Shown here in pieces: positions 29,401 through 36,688 of a DNA stretch of 36,688 bases; the stretch's first letter is position 1; every line of letters begins with the position of its first letter. Under the pieces are notes generated by a model that did no database searches, was not told the DNA's origin, and saw only the letters and a program-made list of their open reading frames with translations. This DNA is from a virus: the IMG/VR virus record IMGVR_UViG_3300047318_000315, positions 1-36,688 of that record. One strand, 5' to 3'. A program made the position numbers and the translations under genes.

Positions 29401-29658
29401 AGGGATCATCCTGCCACTCCGTGGTCAAAGGTAACGGCGGGCCGTTCAGGGCCTGCCCGGCCTATCAAGGCATACGAGCAGGTCAGTCACTTCACTCATT
29501 GCGCGTACTGAACGGATTGTTCAGCACTTCGAGCGATCACGCCAGGTCGCTCTCCGTCATTGACCTGTTACCACCCATGCCGCTCGCCTTCATCTTGCTG
29601 GACAAACCGTTCAGACCGTGGAATGCTCGGCGCAATCGCCATTCAGCGCGATGAACGG
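29362..29658. promoter_or_regulatory. Switch region with CCGTTCAG operators
   Basis: CCGTTCAG at 29362-29369 (inside the repressor gene), 29442-29449 and 29607-29614; its complement at 29508-29515, where it forms the dyad CTGAAC-GGATT-GTTCAG (29508-29524); and a degenerate dyad CCATTCA/TGAACGG at 29639-29658. The 29607 copy lies in the spacer of the early promoter. CAGGTC/GACCTG (29543-29548, 29562-29567) is a further dyad. Confidence 0.6.
29599..29627 (+). promoter_or_regulatory. Early rightward promoter
   Basis: TGGACA (29599-29604) and AATGCT (29622-29627) with a 17-base spacer that holds a CCGTTCAG site. It would drive the replication operon and be shut off by the repressor. Confidence 0.45.
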
Positions 29659-29677
29659 TATGTCCCGTGAGGTGAAC

Positions 29678-29971
29678 GTGAGCGATTCTCCACCCCTGAT
29701 GTACGCGGTCCACAGCCCGAACCGCCTCAAGACGCTCATGGAGCGCACCGGCACCGGTGAGTCCATCACCAGCCGCGAATTGGCCGCCGCCGCAGGCGTG
29801 GCGACCGGCACCATCGGCGCCCTCATGTCCGGCACCCAGCGACTGGTCCCTGAGGAGAAGGCCAAGGCCGTCGCCGCCGCGCTCGGCGTCGACCTGCTCG
29901 TGCTCTTCATACCCATGGAGCGCGCCGGCCGCGTGTTCGTCGCCACCCAGCCGCAGAGGGAGGCCATGTGA
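29678..29971 (+). CDS. XRE-family HTH protein, first early gene
   Basis: A 97-residue protein from GTG 29678, with GAGG 5 bases upstream; ATGs at 29651 and 29660 have no such site. RLKTLMERTGTGESITSREL, AAAGVATGTIGALMSGTQRL and EEKAKAVAAALGVDLLVLF form an XRE-type HTH. It is the first gene downstream of the early promoter, and so likely a Cro-like control protein. It overlaps the next gene by GTGA. Confidence 0.72.
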   Translation: MSDSPPLMYAVHSPNRLKTLMERTGTGESITSRELAAAAGVATGTIGALMSGTQRLVPEEKAKAVAAALGVDLLVLFIPMERAGRVFVATQPQREAM

Positions 29972-30285
29972 CCGCCCCCATGGAGCCGCTGACCCCCGAG
30001 CAGGTCCTGGCCCTGCCCGCGATGCCGCCCGTCAAGTCCGCTTTCGCTGCCCTCAACATCTCCGAGGGCACCGGCTACGGCCTCATTCGGCAGGGCCAGT
30101 TCCCCATACCCGTCCTCGAGTTCGGCCGCGCCAAGCGCGTGCGCAGGACGGACCTGCTCGCCTTCCTCGGCCTCTCCCCGCTCGCTGCTGCCGAGGTCCA
30201 GTCGGCAGCAGCGGCCACCACCTACGACGCCCCCGGGGTCCAGCCGGGGGCGTCTGCCGAGCAGCCCGCGCCCACCAGCACGTAA
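29968..30285 (+). CDS. HTH protein, excisionase-like
   Basis: A 105-residue protein from a GTG overlapping the previous stop. The domain VKSAFAALNISEGTGYGLIR, QGQFPIPVLEFGRAKRVRRT and DLLAFLGL has the fold of excisionase-type (HTH_17/AlpA-like) proteins. The C-terminal ~35 residues are low-complexity. It is a second excisionase candidate besides 4756-4965, and lies closer to the integrase. A function in excision or in early regulation cannot be told from the sequence. Confidence 0.65.
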   Translation: MTAPMEPLTPEQVLALPAMPPVKSAFAALNISEGTGYGLIRQGQFPIPVLEFGRAKRVRRTDLLAFLGLSPLAAAEVQSAAAATTYDAPGVQPGASAEQPAPTST

Positions 30286-30300
30286 GGAACGGATCAGCTC

Positions 30301-30780
30301 ATGCAGCAGCTTCCCACGCCAGCGCACGATGCCGACTCCAGGGTGGCGCGAGCGCTCGCCGCCATCGCGGCCGCCAAGGTCGGTGCCGACCAGGGCACGG
30401 TCGAGTACCTCGACCTTGTCGCCGAGATGGTGGAGACCTACCGGGACCCGGATCTGGTCTTCGACCGGGTCCTGGCCGGCCTGCGCCGCGAGCGCCTGCA
30501 GGCCCTCGCCGAGACGCACGGTCTGCGCCTGTACTACTCCAGCCAGCAGTCGGCCGCCGAGGGCACGGTGACCGAGGCCGTCGTGTTCTGGCCCAGCGTC
30601 GCGCTCCTGCCTCACGGCCAGGACCCCGCCGTCAGCCTCGCCCAGCTCCGCAAGGCGATCGCCGAGCGCGAGCGCGAGCAGCGCATAGCCGTCTCCTTCC
30701 AGGCATCCGTCACCGCCGGGCACGTCGAGGACGTCGACAGCTGGTACGACCACACCTCTCGCTCCTGGACCGCCCGATGA
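30301..30780 (+). CDS. Hypothetical early protein
   Basis: A 159-residue protein with AAGGAA upstream of its ATG. An N-terminal helical part (ADSRVARALAAIAAAKVGAD, TVEYLDLVAEMVETY) precedes a mixed region (GLRLYYSSQQSA..., VVFWPSVALLPHGQ). I do not recognise a family. It lies between HTH genes and the replication protein, and its stop overlaps the next ATG. Confidence 0.6.
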   Translation: MQQLPTPAHDADSRVARALAAIAAAKVGADQGTVEYLDLVAEMVETYRDPDLVFDRVLAGLRRERLQALAETHGLRLYYSSQQSAAEGTVTEAVVFWPSVALLPHGQDPAVSLAQLRKAIAEREREQRIAVSFQASVTAGHVEDVDSWYDHTSRSWTAR

Positions 30781-30983
30781 CCGCGGCCCCGGGCCGCACC
30801 TCGGCGCAGCGCGTCGATGCCCTGCTGGTCATCGACATGGAGAAAACCAGCGCTCACTACGAGTGCTACCGCCCGGGGTGTCCGAAGCCCCGCGAAGAGC
30901 CGATCAAGCCCTCCGCCACCAGGGCGTTCATCGACGGGATCACGACCCGCCACCTGGCCCAGCACCACGGGGAGACGCGTTGA
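30777..30983 (+). CDS. Small hypothetical early protein
   Basis: A 68-residue protein, its ATG overlapping the previous stop and its stop overlapping the TTG of the replication gene. HYECYRPGCPKPREEP has two cysteines, and FIDGITTRHLAQHHGE has several His, perhaps a small zinc-binding module. Tight coupling to the replication gene suggests a helper role. Confidence 0.6.
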   Translation: MTAAPGRTSAQRVDALLVIDMEKTSAHYECYRPGCPKPREEPIKPSATRAFIDGITTRHLAQHHGETR

Positions 30984-33637
30984 CCGACTCACAGACTCCA
31001 GACCTCCGGGCGGCTGCTCGCGAGCTGCACGACGCTGGCCTGTGCGTCCTGCCCATCAAGGCCGACGGCACCAAGAAGCCGGCCGTGTCCTGGCTTCCGT
31101 ACAAGGTCGCCCGCAGCACTCCCGAAGAACACGACCAGTGGTTCACCGGCGACCGCCCGCGCGGCATCGCCGTGGTCTACGGCGGCGTCTCTGGACACGT
31201 CGAGATGCTGGAGTTCGAGGGCCTCGCCGTCCGCGACGGCGTCCTCGACGAGGTCACCGAGATCATGGAGGGATCCGGCCTCGGCGACGTATGGCAGAGC
31301 ATCACCACGGGATGGGCGAGCCAGTCGCCTTCCGGTGGCGTGCACTACCGGATCCGTGTCGAGGACGGCGTCGCCGGTAATAAGAAGTTGGCCCGCCGCC
31401 TCGCGCGTGAGGAGGAGTACAGCGCGGAAGAGCGGCAGCGCGTCGCGGAAAAGCCCAACTCGAAGATCGTGCGAGTCCTCATTGAGACCCGCGGCGAGGG
31501 CGGCTACGGGCTGGTCGAGCCGTCCGGCGGTCCGGTCCACGCCTCCGGACGCCCGTACATCCGTCTCGCCGGCGACCCGAACAGCATCCCGACCCTCGAC
31601 GCGGACACGCTCGACGCGGTGCACGCCATCTGCCAGATGGTCGACGCGATGCCTCGCGAGGAGAAGGCGAAGACAGCGCCGCGCCCGAAGCGAGAGCTTC
31701 CCGCCGGCACTGTCCGGCCCGGTGACGACTTCGAGGCCCGTACCGACTGGCCACAGATCATCGGTGACGAGTTCGACCCGGTCTTCACTCGCGGCACCAC
31801 CACGTACTGGCGGCGCAAGGGGAAGAACCAGGGGATCTCGGCAACGACTGGCCACGCTGCGGACCGGGACCGGCTGTATGTTTTTACCACCTCGACCACG
31901 TTCGAGTCGGAGACGCCCTACGACAAGTTCGCGGCGTACACCCACCTGACGCAGGGCGGCACCAGCACCGAGCACTTCAAGCGTGCCGCAGCCGAGCTGC
32001 GCGGGCGCGGATTCGGCACCGACACCCGCCCACTCAACCTCGTCTCCCAGCAGCCGCGGCACTTCAGCGACGGCTCGTCTGCGCTCGACGCCGAGCACGC
32101 ACCCGACGAGGTCGCAGGAGACGGGCCCGGTCTGCGCCTCGTCACCAGCACCCCCGAACTGGACATCACCAACGAGGCTGACGCGCTCGACGGCGTCCTC
32201 GGCCTGATGGAGCAGGGCCGTCTCCCCGACCTCTACGCCCGCTCCGGTGGGCCCACCTGGGTCCACAAGGACGACGAGGGCAACCCGACCATGCAGCAGC
32301 TCGGCACCGACAACCTGCGGGCCTACCTCGCCGAGCACGTAGCCACCTACACCGTCCGCTCCGACCCCCTCACCGAGGGGATGAAGCACGAGCGAGAGCT
32401 GCTCATGCCGAAGACGTGCAGCACGATCCTCGGCCGGCGCACGTGGCCGCTCCCTCGGCTGCGCGGCATCGTCACCTCGCCCGTGGTCCGGCCCGACGGG
32501 ACGCTGCTCCGCGAGCCCGGCTACGACCGGCCGACCGGTCTCTACCTTGAGCCTCGCGTGCCGCTGCGCCGTCTCCAGCCCGACGTCACCAGCGAGAGCC
32601 TGGAGCGCGCGAAGTCGATCGTCCTCGGCGACATGCTCGCCGACTTCCCCTGGCAGGAGCCGTCCGACAGGGCGCACTTCCTGGGGGCCCTGCTCACTCC
32701 GATCCTGCGGCCGCACTTCTACGGGCCGACGCCTATGTGGATCCTCACGGCGACCGCTCCGGGCTCGGGCAAGTCCCTGCTGAAAGACATCCTCAAGGCG
32801 GCATACGGCATCTCCGAGACCGCCTGGCCCGAGAACGACACCGAGTTGCGGAAGAGCATCACGACGCAGCTCTACACGACCGGGCAACCGGTCGTCGTCC
32901 TCGACAACCTGCCCAACGGGTTCGTGCTGAAGAGCCCGGTCCTGTCCTCGCTGCTCACCGCAGAGCACTGGGGTGACCGCGTACTCGGCTCCACCTCGTC
33001 CGTGACCATGCCCAACGATCGCGTCTGGATCGTCACCGGCAACGCCCTACGCACCGGGGGCGACAACGGACGCCGCGTCATGTGGGTACGCCTGGACCCC
33101 AACTGCCCCGATCCGGACCAGCGCGACGGCTTCCGCGTGGGGGACCTCCGCCCCTGGCTGCGGGCCAACGCATCCACGGTCGTGGCTGCCCTCGTCACCA
33201 TGGTCCGGGCCTGGCTCGCCGCCGGGGCACCGACCGAGCGCATCCGGAAGGGCGACTACTCGGAATGGGCCTCCATGGTGGCCGGGCTGCTGGCCTACCT
33301 CGGCGTCGACGGATGGATGGCCGACCGCGACAAGGCCATCGACCAGGACGACGAACAGTTGGAGTGGTCGGCGTTCCTTGAGTCCTGGCGGGAGAAGCTC
33401 GGCGACCAGGCGCAGACGACCAGCGCGGTGCTCGGCTCCGTCGCAGACCACGTACCGCGCCACCCGAAGACCGGCGAGATGCCGACTCCGAACGTCCTGG
33501 GCGGCTGGCTCAAGAGCCGTGCCGGCCGGTACTTCGGCACGCACAAGGTGGTCAAGGTCTGGGATGCGCACCGCCGCGCGAACGTCTGGCGCGTCGAGGT
33601 GCACGAGCAGCGCGGCACAGGACGGCACGAGTCATGA
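30980..33637 (+). CDS. Prim-Pol/ATPase replication protein
   Basis: An 885-residue protein. The N-terminal ~200 residues are a bifunctional primase-polymerase domain: AGLCVLPIKADGTKKPAVSW, GHVEMLEFEG (acidic motif) and SPSGGVHYRIRVEDGV (motif with His). The C-terminal half is an SF3-like/AAA helicase: Walker A TAPGSGKSLL at ~592-600, Walker B VVVLDNL at ~638 and a sensor region (DRVWIVTGNALRTGGDNGRR). I start at TTG 30980 with GGGGAGA upstream; the ATG at 30863 lies inside the previous gene. Prim-Pol replicases are used by actinomycete integrative elements (RepPP) and phages. It would prime and unwind at the origin that follows. Confidence 0.85.
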   Translation: MTDSQTPDLRAAARELHDAGLCVLPIKADGTKKPAVSWLPYKVARSTPEEHDQWFTGDRPRGIAVVYGGVSGHVEMLEFEGLAVRDGVLDEVTEIMEGSGLGDVWQSITTGWASQSPSGGVHYRIRVEDGVAGNKKLARRLAREEEYSAEERQRVAEKPNSKIVRVLIETRGEGGYGLVEPSGGPVHASGRPYIRLAGDPNSIPTLDADTLDAVHAICQMVDAMPREEKAKTAPRPKRELPAGTVRPGDDFEARTDWPQIIGDEFDPVFTRGTTTYWRRKGKNQGISATTGHAADRDRLYVFTTSTTFESETPYDKFAAYTHLTQGGTSTEHFKRAAAELRGRGFGTDTRPLNLVSQQPRHFSDGSSALDAEHAPDEVAGDGPGLRLVTSTPELDITNEADALDGVLGLMEQGRLPDLYARSGGPTWVHKDDEGNPTMQQLGTDNLRAYLAEHVATYTVRSDPLTEGMKHERELLMPKTCSTILGRRTWPLPRLRGIVTSPVVRPDGTLLREPGYDRPTGLYLEPRVPLRRLQPDVTSESLERAKSIVLGDMLADFPWQEPSDRAHFLGALLTPILRPHFYGPTPMWILTATAPGSGKSLLKDILKAAYGISETAWPENDTELRKSITTQLYTTGQPVVVLDNLPNGFVLKSPVLSSLLTAEHWGDRVLGSTSSVTMPNDRVWIVTGNALRTGGDNGRRVMWVRLDPNCPDPDQRDGFRVGDLRPWLRANASTVVAALVTMVRAWLAAGAPTERIRKGDYSEWASMVAGLLAYLGVDGWMADRDKAIDQDDEQLEWSAFLESWREKLGDQAQTTSAVLGSVADHVPRHPKTGEMPTPNVLGGWLKSRAGRYFGTHKVVKVWDAHRRANVWRVEVHEQRGTGRHES

Positions 33638-33654
33638 CGGCCGTCGATCGTGAC

Positions 33655-33974
33655 GCAGGGAGTGCAGGGACCTGGCAGGGACCTGTGCAGGGACTTCCGC
33701 GCCTCCCTGCACAGGGCCTGATCTGCGCTGACGCAGGGAGGCGGGGAGTCGCGGGGAGTTTCCGCCGCCCCCCTTACTGCACGCGCGTCCCACATGCATC
33801 GCACACCACATCTGCGGTGTGGATCTCACGACGATTCCGCCGGACCTCTCACCACGTAAGCCCATAGCTAACTCCCTGCAACTCCCTGCCTCCCTGCAAA
33901 ACCGCAGATCACCGGCACACCTACCTGACGCGGGACTCCCCGCACGACTCCCGCCAAGTCCCTGCACTCCCTGC
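33655..33974. other. Probable replication origin: GCAGGGA iterons
   Basis: Eleven exact copies. Forward GCAGGGA at 33655, 33664, 33675, 33687, 33733; reverse (TCCCTGC) at 33704, 33873, 33883, 33891, 33959, 33968. Variants GCGGGGA at 33741 and 33751, and TCCCCGC at 33937. The forward set on the left faces the reverse set on the right, around a less GC-rich centre at about 33775-33870. The 367-base region carries no gene and lies between the Prim-Pol and helicase genes. Confidence 0.78.
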
Positions 33975-34004
33975 AAAAGCCCAGCAACCGAACCGAGGTG
34001 AACC

Positions 34005-35642
34005 ATGAACGCCACCGCCATCGCCACACCCGCGACCTACACCCCTCGCCCCTACCAGCTCGACGCCATCGAGGCCCTGCGCAAGGGATGGGCCGACGGC
34101 CAGAGCCGGTTGGCCGTCGTACTGCCCACCGGCGCCGGCAAGACCGTCGTGTTCTCCCACCTGGCGCACCAGATGCTCGACAGCCTCGGCGGCCGCCGCG
34201 TCCTGGTGATCGCCCACCGCGAGGAGCTGATCGAGCAGGCCGCTTCCAAGCTCTTGGCGGTCGACCCGATGCTGCGGGTCGGCATCGTCAAGGCGCAGCG
34301 CGACGACCACCAGGACGCCGACGTGATCGTGGCCAGCGTCCAGACCCTGGCCGTCGCCCGGCGCCGCGAGGCCATCCGCGACGTCGGCCTGATCATCGTG
34401 GACGAGTGCCACCACGCCGCGGCCCGCTCCTACATGGAGGTCCTCAAGCACTTCGGCGCCTGGGACGGCGTACCGACGGCGGGCTTCACCGCGACGATGA
34501 CGCGAACGGACGGTGGCCTGGCCGAGGTCTGGCAGGACGTCGTGTTCCGCCTCGACATCCTCGACATGATCGAGGACGGCTACCTGTGCGACGTCCGCGG
34601 CAAGAGCATCACCGTCGACACTCTCGACCTCAACAAGGTGAAGACCCGCGGCGGCGACCTGGTCGACGGCCAACTCGGCAAGGCCCTGGAGGACTCCGGC
34701 GCGCTGGACGCCGTCGCCAAGGCGTACCTCGAACATGCCGCCGACCGGCCCGGCGTCGTTTTCACGCCGACCGTGGCGACCGCGCAGGCCGCCGCCGAGT
34801 CGCTGCGCGCGGTCGGCATCACGGCCGCGCCGGTGTGGGGCGACATGGGCCGCGACGAACGCCGCGCCACCCTCGCCCGGTACACGGCGGGTGACGTGCA
34901 GGTCCTCACCAACTGCATGGTGCTCACCGAGGGGTTCGACGCTCCGCACACCAGCTGCATCGTGGTCGCTCGCCCGACCAAGAGCCCTGGTCTGTACGTG
35001 CAGATGGTCGGCCGTGGGCTCCGGCCGGCGCCCGGGAAGCGGGACGCGCTGCTGCTCGACGTGATGGGCGCGGCGTCCCGGCACAAGCTGGCGTCGATGG
35101 TCGACCTGACGGAGCGGGAGATCGGCGAGGCGAAGGCAGGCAAGAGCCTGCGGCAGGTCGCCGAGGAGCACGCGGCCACCGAGAAGCGCCGGGTGCTCGC
35201 CGCGCAGGTGACGACCGAGGAGATCAACCTGTTCGGCAGCAGCGCGATCCGCTGGCTGCGCACCGAGAACGGTGTGTGGTTCATCCGGCTGACATCCGCC
35301 ATGTTCCTGTTCCTGCAGCGCGACCCCGGGACCCGGCTGTACCGGATGCGCCGCTGGACGGAGGCGGACGGCGTGCACCCGCCGAAGGACGACGTGGCCC
35401 GGCCTCTGCCGGAGGCGCTGGCGTGGCTGGAGCAGCAGGCCAAGGTGCTGGCGCCCGGAGCGTTCGTCTCGCGTCAGGCCCGCTGGAGGTTCGGGACGCC
35501 GAGCCCGAAGCAGCTGGGGCTCTGCCGCCGTCTGGGGCTCGCCGTGCCGCGCGGTGCGTCCGCCGGCGACGTCGCCGACCTGATCGACCAGGACCGCGTC
35601 GGCCGTGTCCTCGGCCAACTGATCCTTCCCGCTGCTGCATGA
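34005..35642 (+). CDS. SF2 DEAD/DEAH-box helicase
   Basis: A 545-residue helicase. Motif I PTGAGKT (41-47), Ia IAHREELIEQA, motif II DECH (about 132), III TAT, then the second RecA domain with VVFTPTVATAQAAAESL, MVLTEGFDAPHTSC and motif VI QMVGRGLRP. The C-terminal ~150 residues are a separate domain (VWFIRLTSAMFLFLQ). An AGGTG site is near the ATG. It lies just beside the iteron origin and probably unwinds DNA during phage replication; UvrB/Res-type enzymes are the nearest relatives. Confidence 0.9.
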   Translation: MNATAIATPATYTPRPYQLDAIEALRKGWADGQSRLAVVLPTGAGKTVVFSHLAHQMLDSLGGRRVLVIAHREELIEQAASKLLAVDPMLRVGIVKAQRDDHQDADVIVASVQTLAVARRREAIRDVGLIIVDECHHAAARSYMEVLKHFGAWDGVPTAGFTATMTRTDGGLAEVWQDVVFRLDILDMIEDGYLCDVRGKSITVDTLDLNKVKTRGGDLVDGQLGKALEDSGALDAVAKAYLEHAADRPGVVFTPTVATAQAAAESLRAVGITAAPVWGDMGRDERRATLARYTAGDVQVLTNCMVLTEGFDAPHTSCIVVARPTKSPGLYVQMVGRGLRPAPGKRDALLLDVMGAASRHKLASMVDLTEREIGEAKAGKSLRQVAEEHAATEKRRVLAAQVTTEEINLFGSSAIRWLRTENGVWFIRLTSAMFLFLQRDPGTRLYRMRRWTEADGVHPPKDDVARPLPEALAWLEQQAKVLAPGAFVSRQARWRFGTPSPKQLGLCRRLGLAVPRGASAGDVADLIDQDRVGRVLGQLILPAAA

Positions 35643-35643
35643 C

Positions 35644-35672
35644 GGCCGGGCCTGTCGCTATCAGGCCCGGCC
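35644..35672 (+). terminator. Hairpin after the helicase gene
   Basis: GGCCGGGCCTG (35644-35654) and CAGGCCCGGCC (35662-35672) pair perfectly around a 7-base loop. Genes continue downstream, so it probably attenuates rather than stops transcription. Confidence 0.6.
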
Positions 35673-35701
35673 CTCCCGCCCATCACACCACGGAGGAACC
35701 C

Positions 35702-35869
35702 ATGAAGAACCAGCCCACCCCCTGCCTGACCGAAGCCGAGCGGAAGTTCCTCGCCTTCGCCCTCGGCCTCGCCACCGACCAGATGGCCAACCGCAGCGAC
35801 GAGTTCGACGAGGCCGACGAGGCCTCACTGGAGAACCTGCGCCGCATGGCCGACGGGACGCAGTCGTGA
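35702..35869 (+). CDS. Small acidic hypothetical protein
   Basis: A 55-residue protein with a perfect GGAGGA site before its ATG. LTEAERKFLAFALGLATDQM and FDEADEASLENLRRMADG form two helices. Small proteins with this helical pattern are frequent in Streptomyces phages and chromosomes. Its stop overlaps the next GTG. Confidence 0.65.
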   Translation: MKNQPTPCLTEAERKFLAFALGLATDQMANRSDEFDEADEASLENLRRMADGTQS

Positions 35870-36033
35870 GCGGCCGCCCTCGCTGCGCCCGTGGCCACTT
35901 CCTCCCCACCTCCGGCATCTGCCGCTGCGACCTTCCCCGCGACAGCTGGGCCGCCGACCTGTGGGGCCAGGGCCTCACCACCCGCCAGCGTCACTCCATC
36001 CGCACCGTGTCCCTCACCGGGAGGTACCTGTGA
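35866..36033 (+). CDS. Small Cys/His zinc-knuckle protein
   Basis: A GTG at 35866 overlapping the previous stop opens a 55-residue frame: CARGHFLPTSGICRCD has C-x3-H-x8-C-x-C, a probable zinc knuckle, followed by WAADLWGQGLTTRQRHSIR. Its stop overlaps the next GTG (36030). Overlap on both sides, and the metal motif, support a real gene. Confidence 0.55.
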   Translation: MSGRPRCARGHFLPTSGICRCDLPRDSWAADLWGQGLTTRQRHSIRTVSLTGRYL

Positions 36034-36383
36034 CCCGCACCGACCACGCCCTGGCCTGGGCCTACCTACTCGCCGCGCTGCTCACCATGCACTGCTCCAT
36101 CAACAGCGCCCACAACAAGGCGCCGTGGTACGCCGCCGGCCTGGCCGCCACCTCGGTACTGCTCACCGTCTCCATGGTCCGCGAGTACATCGCCGCCGAC
36201 GAACGCCGCGCGGCCGCCGTCAAGGCCGAGCGTGCCGCCCGGCCCCCACTCCCCCGCCGGACCGCGGCCGCCGACGCCGTCGTTGCCGCCGCCCTCACCT
36301 CCGCCTGCTGCGAGCGGTGGTGGACGTCCGCAGGCGCCGAGCACGACCGGGCCCACTGCACCAGGACGGACCAGACCGCATGA
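36030..36383 (+). CDS. Membrane protein, two helices
   Basis: A 117-residue protein with GGGAGG 5 bases before its GTG. Two membrane helices (ALAWAYLLAALLTMHC and AAGLAATSVLLTVSMV) are followed by a charged helix (DERRAAAVKAERAARP) and a Cys-rich end (ACCERWW...HC). I do not recognise it. It overlaps the next ATG. Confidence 0.55.
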   Translation: MTRTDHALAWAYLLAALLTMHCSINSAHNKAPWYAAGLAATSVLLTVSMVREYIAADERRAAAVKAERAARPPLPRRTAAADAVVAAALTSACCERWWTSAGAEHDRAHCTRTDQTA

Positions 36384-36622
36384 GTCAGCAGCGGTACACC
36401 GCGAGCACCATCACGGATGACGCCCTCGACGCGCTGTACGAGAACGCCAACCGTGGCTGGCGGCGCGGCGACGAGTGGAAGCGCCGAGCCGAGCAGGCCG
36501 AGGCCGCCATCAAGCGCGCCGAGCGGCTGGCCCGCCGGTGGGCGATCCTTCGCGCTCACGGATCCGCCGCCCTCGAGCTTCGGGGCGCCCTCGCTGAACC
36601 CAAGGAGCAGAGCAGCAAGTGA
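36380..36622 (+). CDS. Coiled-coil hypothetical protein
   Basis: An 80-residue protein. SQQRYTASTITDDALDALYE opens it, and a long basic coiled coil follows (EQAEAAIKRAERLARRW). Proteins starting ITDDALDxLY with a coiled coil are very common in Streptomyces phages, function unknown. The stop overlaps the next GTG (36619). Confidence 0.65.
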   Translation: MSQQRYTASTITDDALDALYENANRGWRRGDEWKRRAEQAEAAIKRAERLARRWAILRAHGSAALELRGALAEPKEQSSK

Positions 36623-36688
36623 GCACCTGCGAGCTGTGCGGCGACGCGGCCAGCGGCTACCTGTGCCACCGGCACCAGGAGCAGCTGG
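36619..36688 (+). CDS. Zinc-ribbon protein, 5' part (continues at 1-572)
   Basis: A GTG overlapping the previous stop (GTGA) starts VSTCELCGDAASGYLCHRH, a CxxC...CxxH zinc knuckle. The window ends in the middle of a codon; joined with bases 1-2 it continues in the frame of the gene at 1-572 for 213 residues in total. See that entry. Confidence 0.75.
   Translation, partial: MSTCELCGDAASGYLCHRHQEQL

Noticed and set aside
30863-30979. ATG at 30863 as start of the Prim-Pol gene
   Set aside because: It lies inside the previous small gene and its first 39 residues look like a shadow translation; TTG 30980 has a ribosome binding site and the usual overlap.
30989-32968. Long reverse-strand frame of 659 codons
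   Set aside because: Antisense to the Prim-Pol gene, with the low-complexity composition expected of a shadow frame.
33655-33974. CRISPR array
   Set aside because: Repeats are 7 bases, in both orientations and unevenly spaced; this fits iterons, not CRISPR.

Overview
The window reads as a complete temperate siphovirus of a high-GC actinomycete, almost certainly Streptomyces or a close relative. The DNA is very GC-rich with G/C third positions, GTG and TTG starts are common, genes overlap tightly (ATGA/GTGA), most terminators are GC hairpins without U-tracts, and the proteins look like actinophage and Streptomyces mobile-element families. The last base joins the first base in frame: the zinc-finger start at 36619-36688 continues directly into the coding sequence at 1-572. 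The window is therefore best read as a circular map (about 36.7 kb) opened inside one gene. The attachment site at 26664-26709 has integrase-type repeats on both sides, so this is the attP (phage or excised) form and not an integrated prophage.

Layout. 1-4698 is the end of an early/accessory operon: zinc-ribbon and HTH proteins, then a run of overlapping membrane-protein genes (1363-4429) resembling the Spd (plasmid spread) genes of Streptomyces conjugative elements, followed by helically phased TCTACCG repeats and a 12-bp inverted repeat. 4756-6458 holds an excisionase-like HTH protein, a possible short RNA unit, a lipoprotein, an HNH endonuclease and a P-loop kinase. 6650-25004 is one long rightward late operon: terminase, portal, protease, capsid, connectors, tail tube, frameshifted tail chaperones, tape measure, tail tip and fibre proteins, amidase endolysin, holin and membrane proteins. 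25106-26395 carries a GntR regulator, two Cys-rich small proteins and an XRE regulator. 26575-26912 is attP. 26975-29400 (leftward) holds the tyrosine integrase, a small partner and the probable immunity repressor. From 29678 rightward the early operon encodes HTH proteins, a Prim-Pol/ATPase replication protein, a probable iteron origin (33655-33974), an SF2 helicase and small proteins, and it runs across the window junction back to position 1.

How it works together (inference). The repressor at 28987-29400 acts on CCGTTCAG sites over the early promoter. The early operon makes Prim-Pol and helicase, which start replication at the GCAGGGA iterons. Late genes start after a strong U-tract terminator and a cluster of dyads just before the terminase. 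Integration uses a tRNA-Lys gene. The combination of phage structural genes, Prim-Pol replication, a GntR regulator and a Spd-like membrane cluster, with no TraB/FtsK-type translocase visible, looks like a hybrid of phage and actinomycete integrative-element modules, and is the most interesting aspect of the window.
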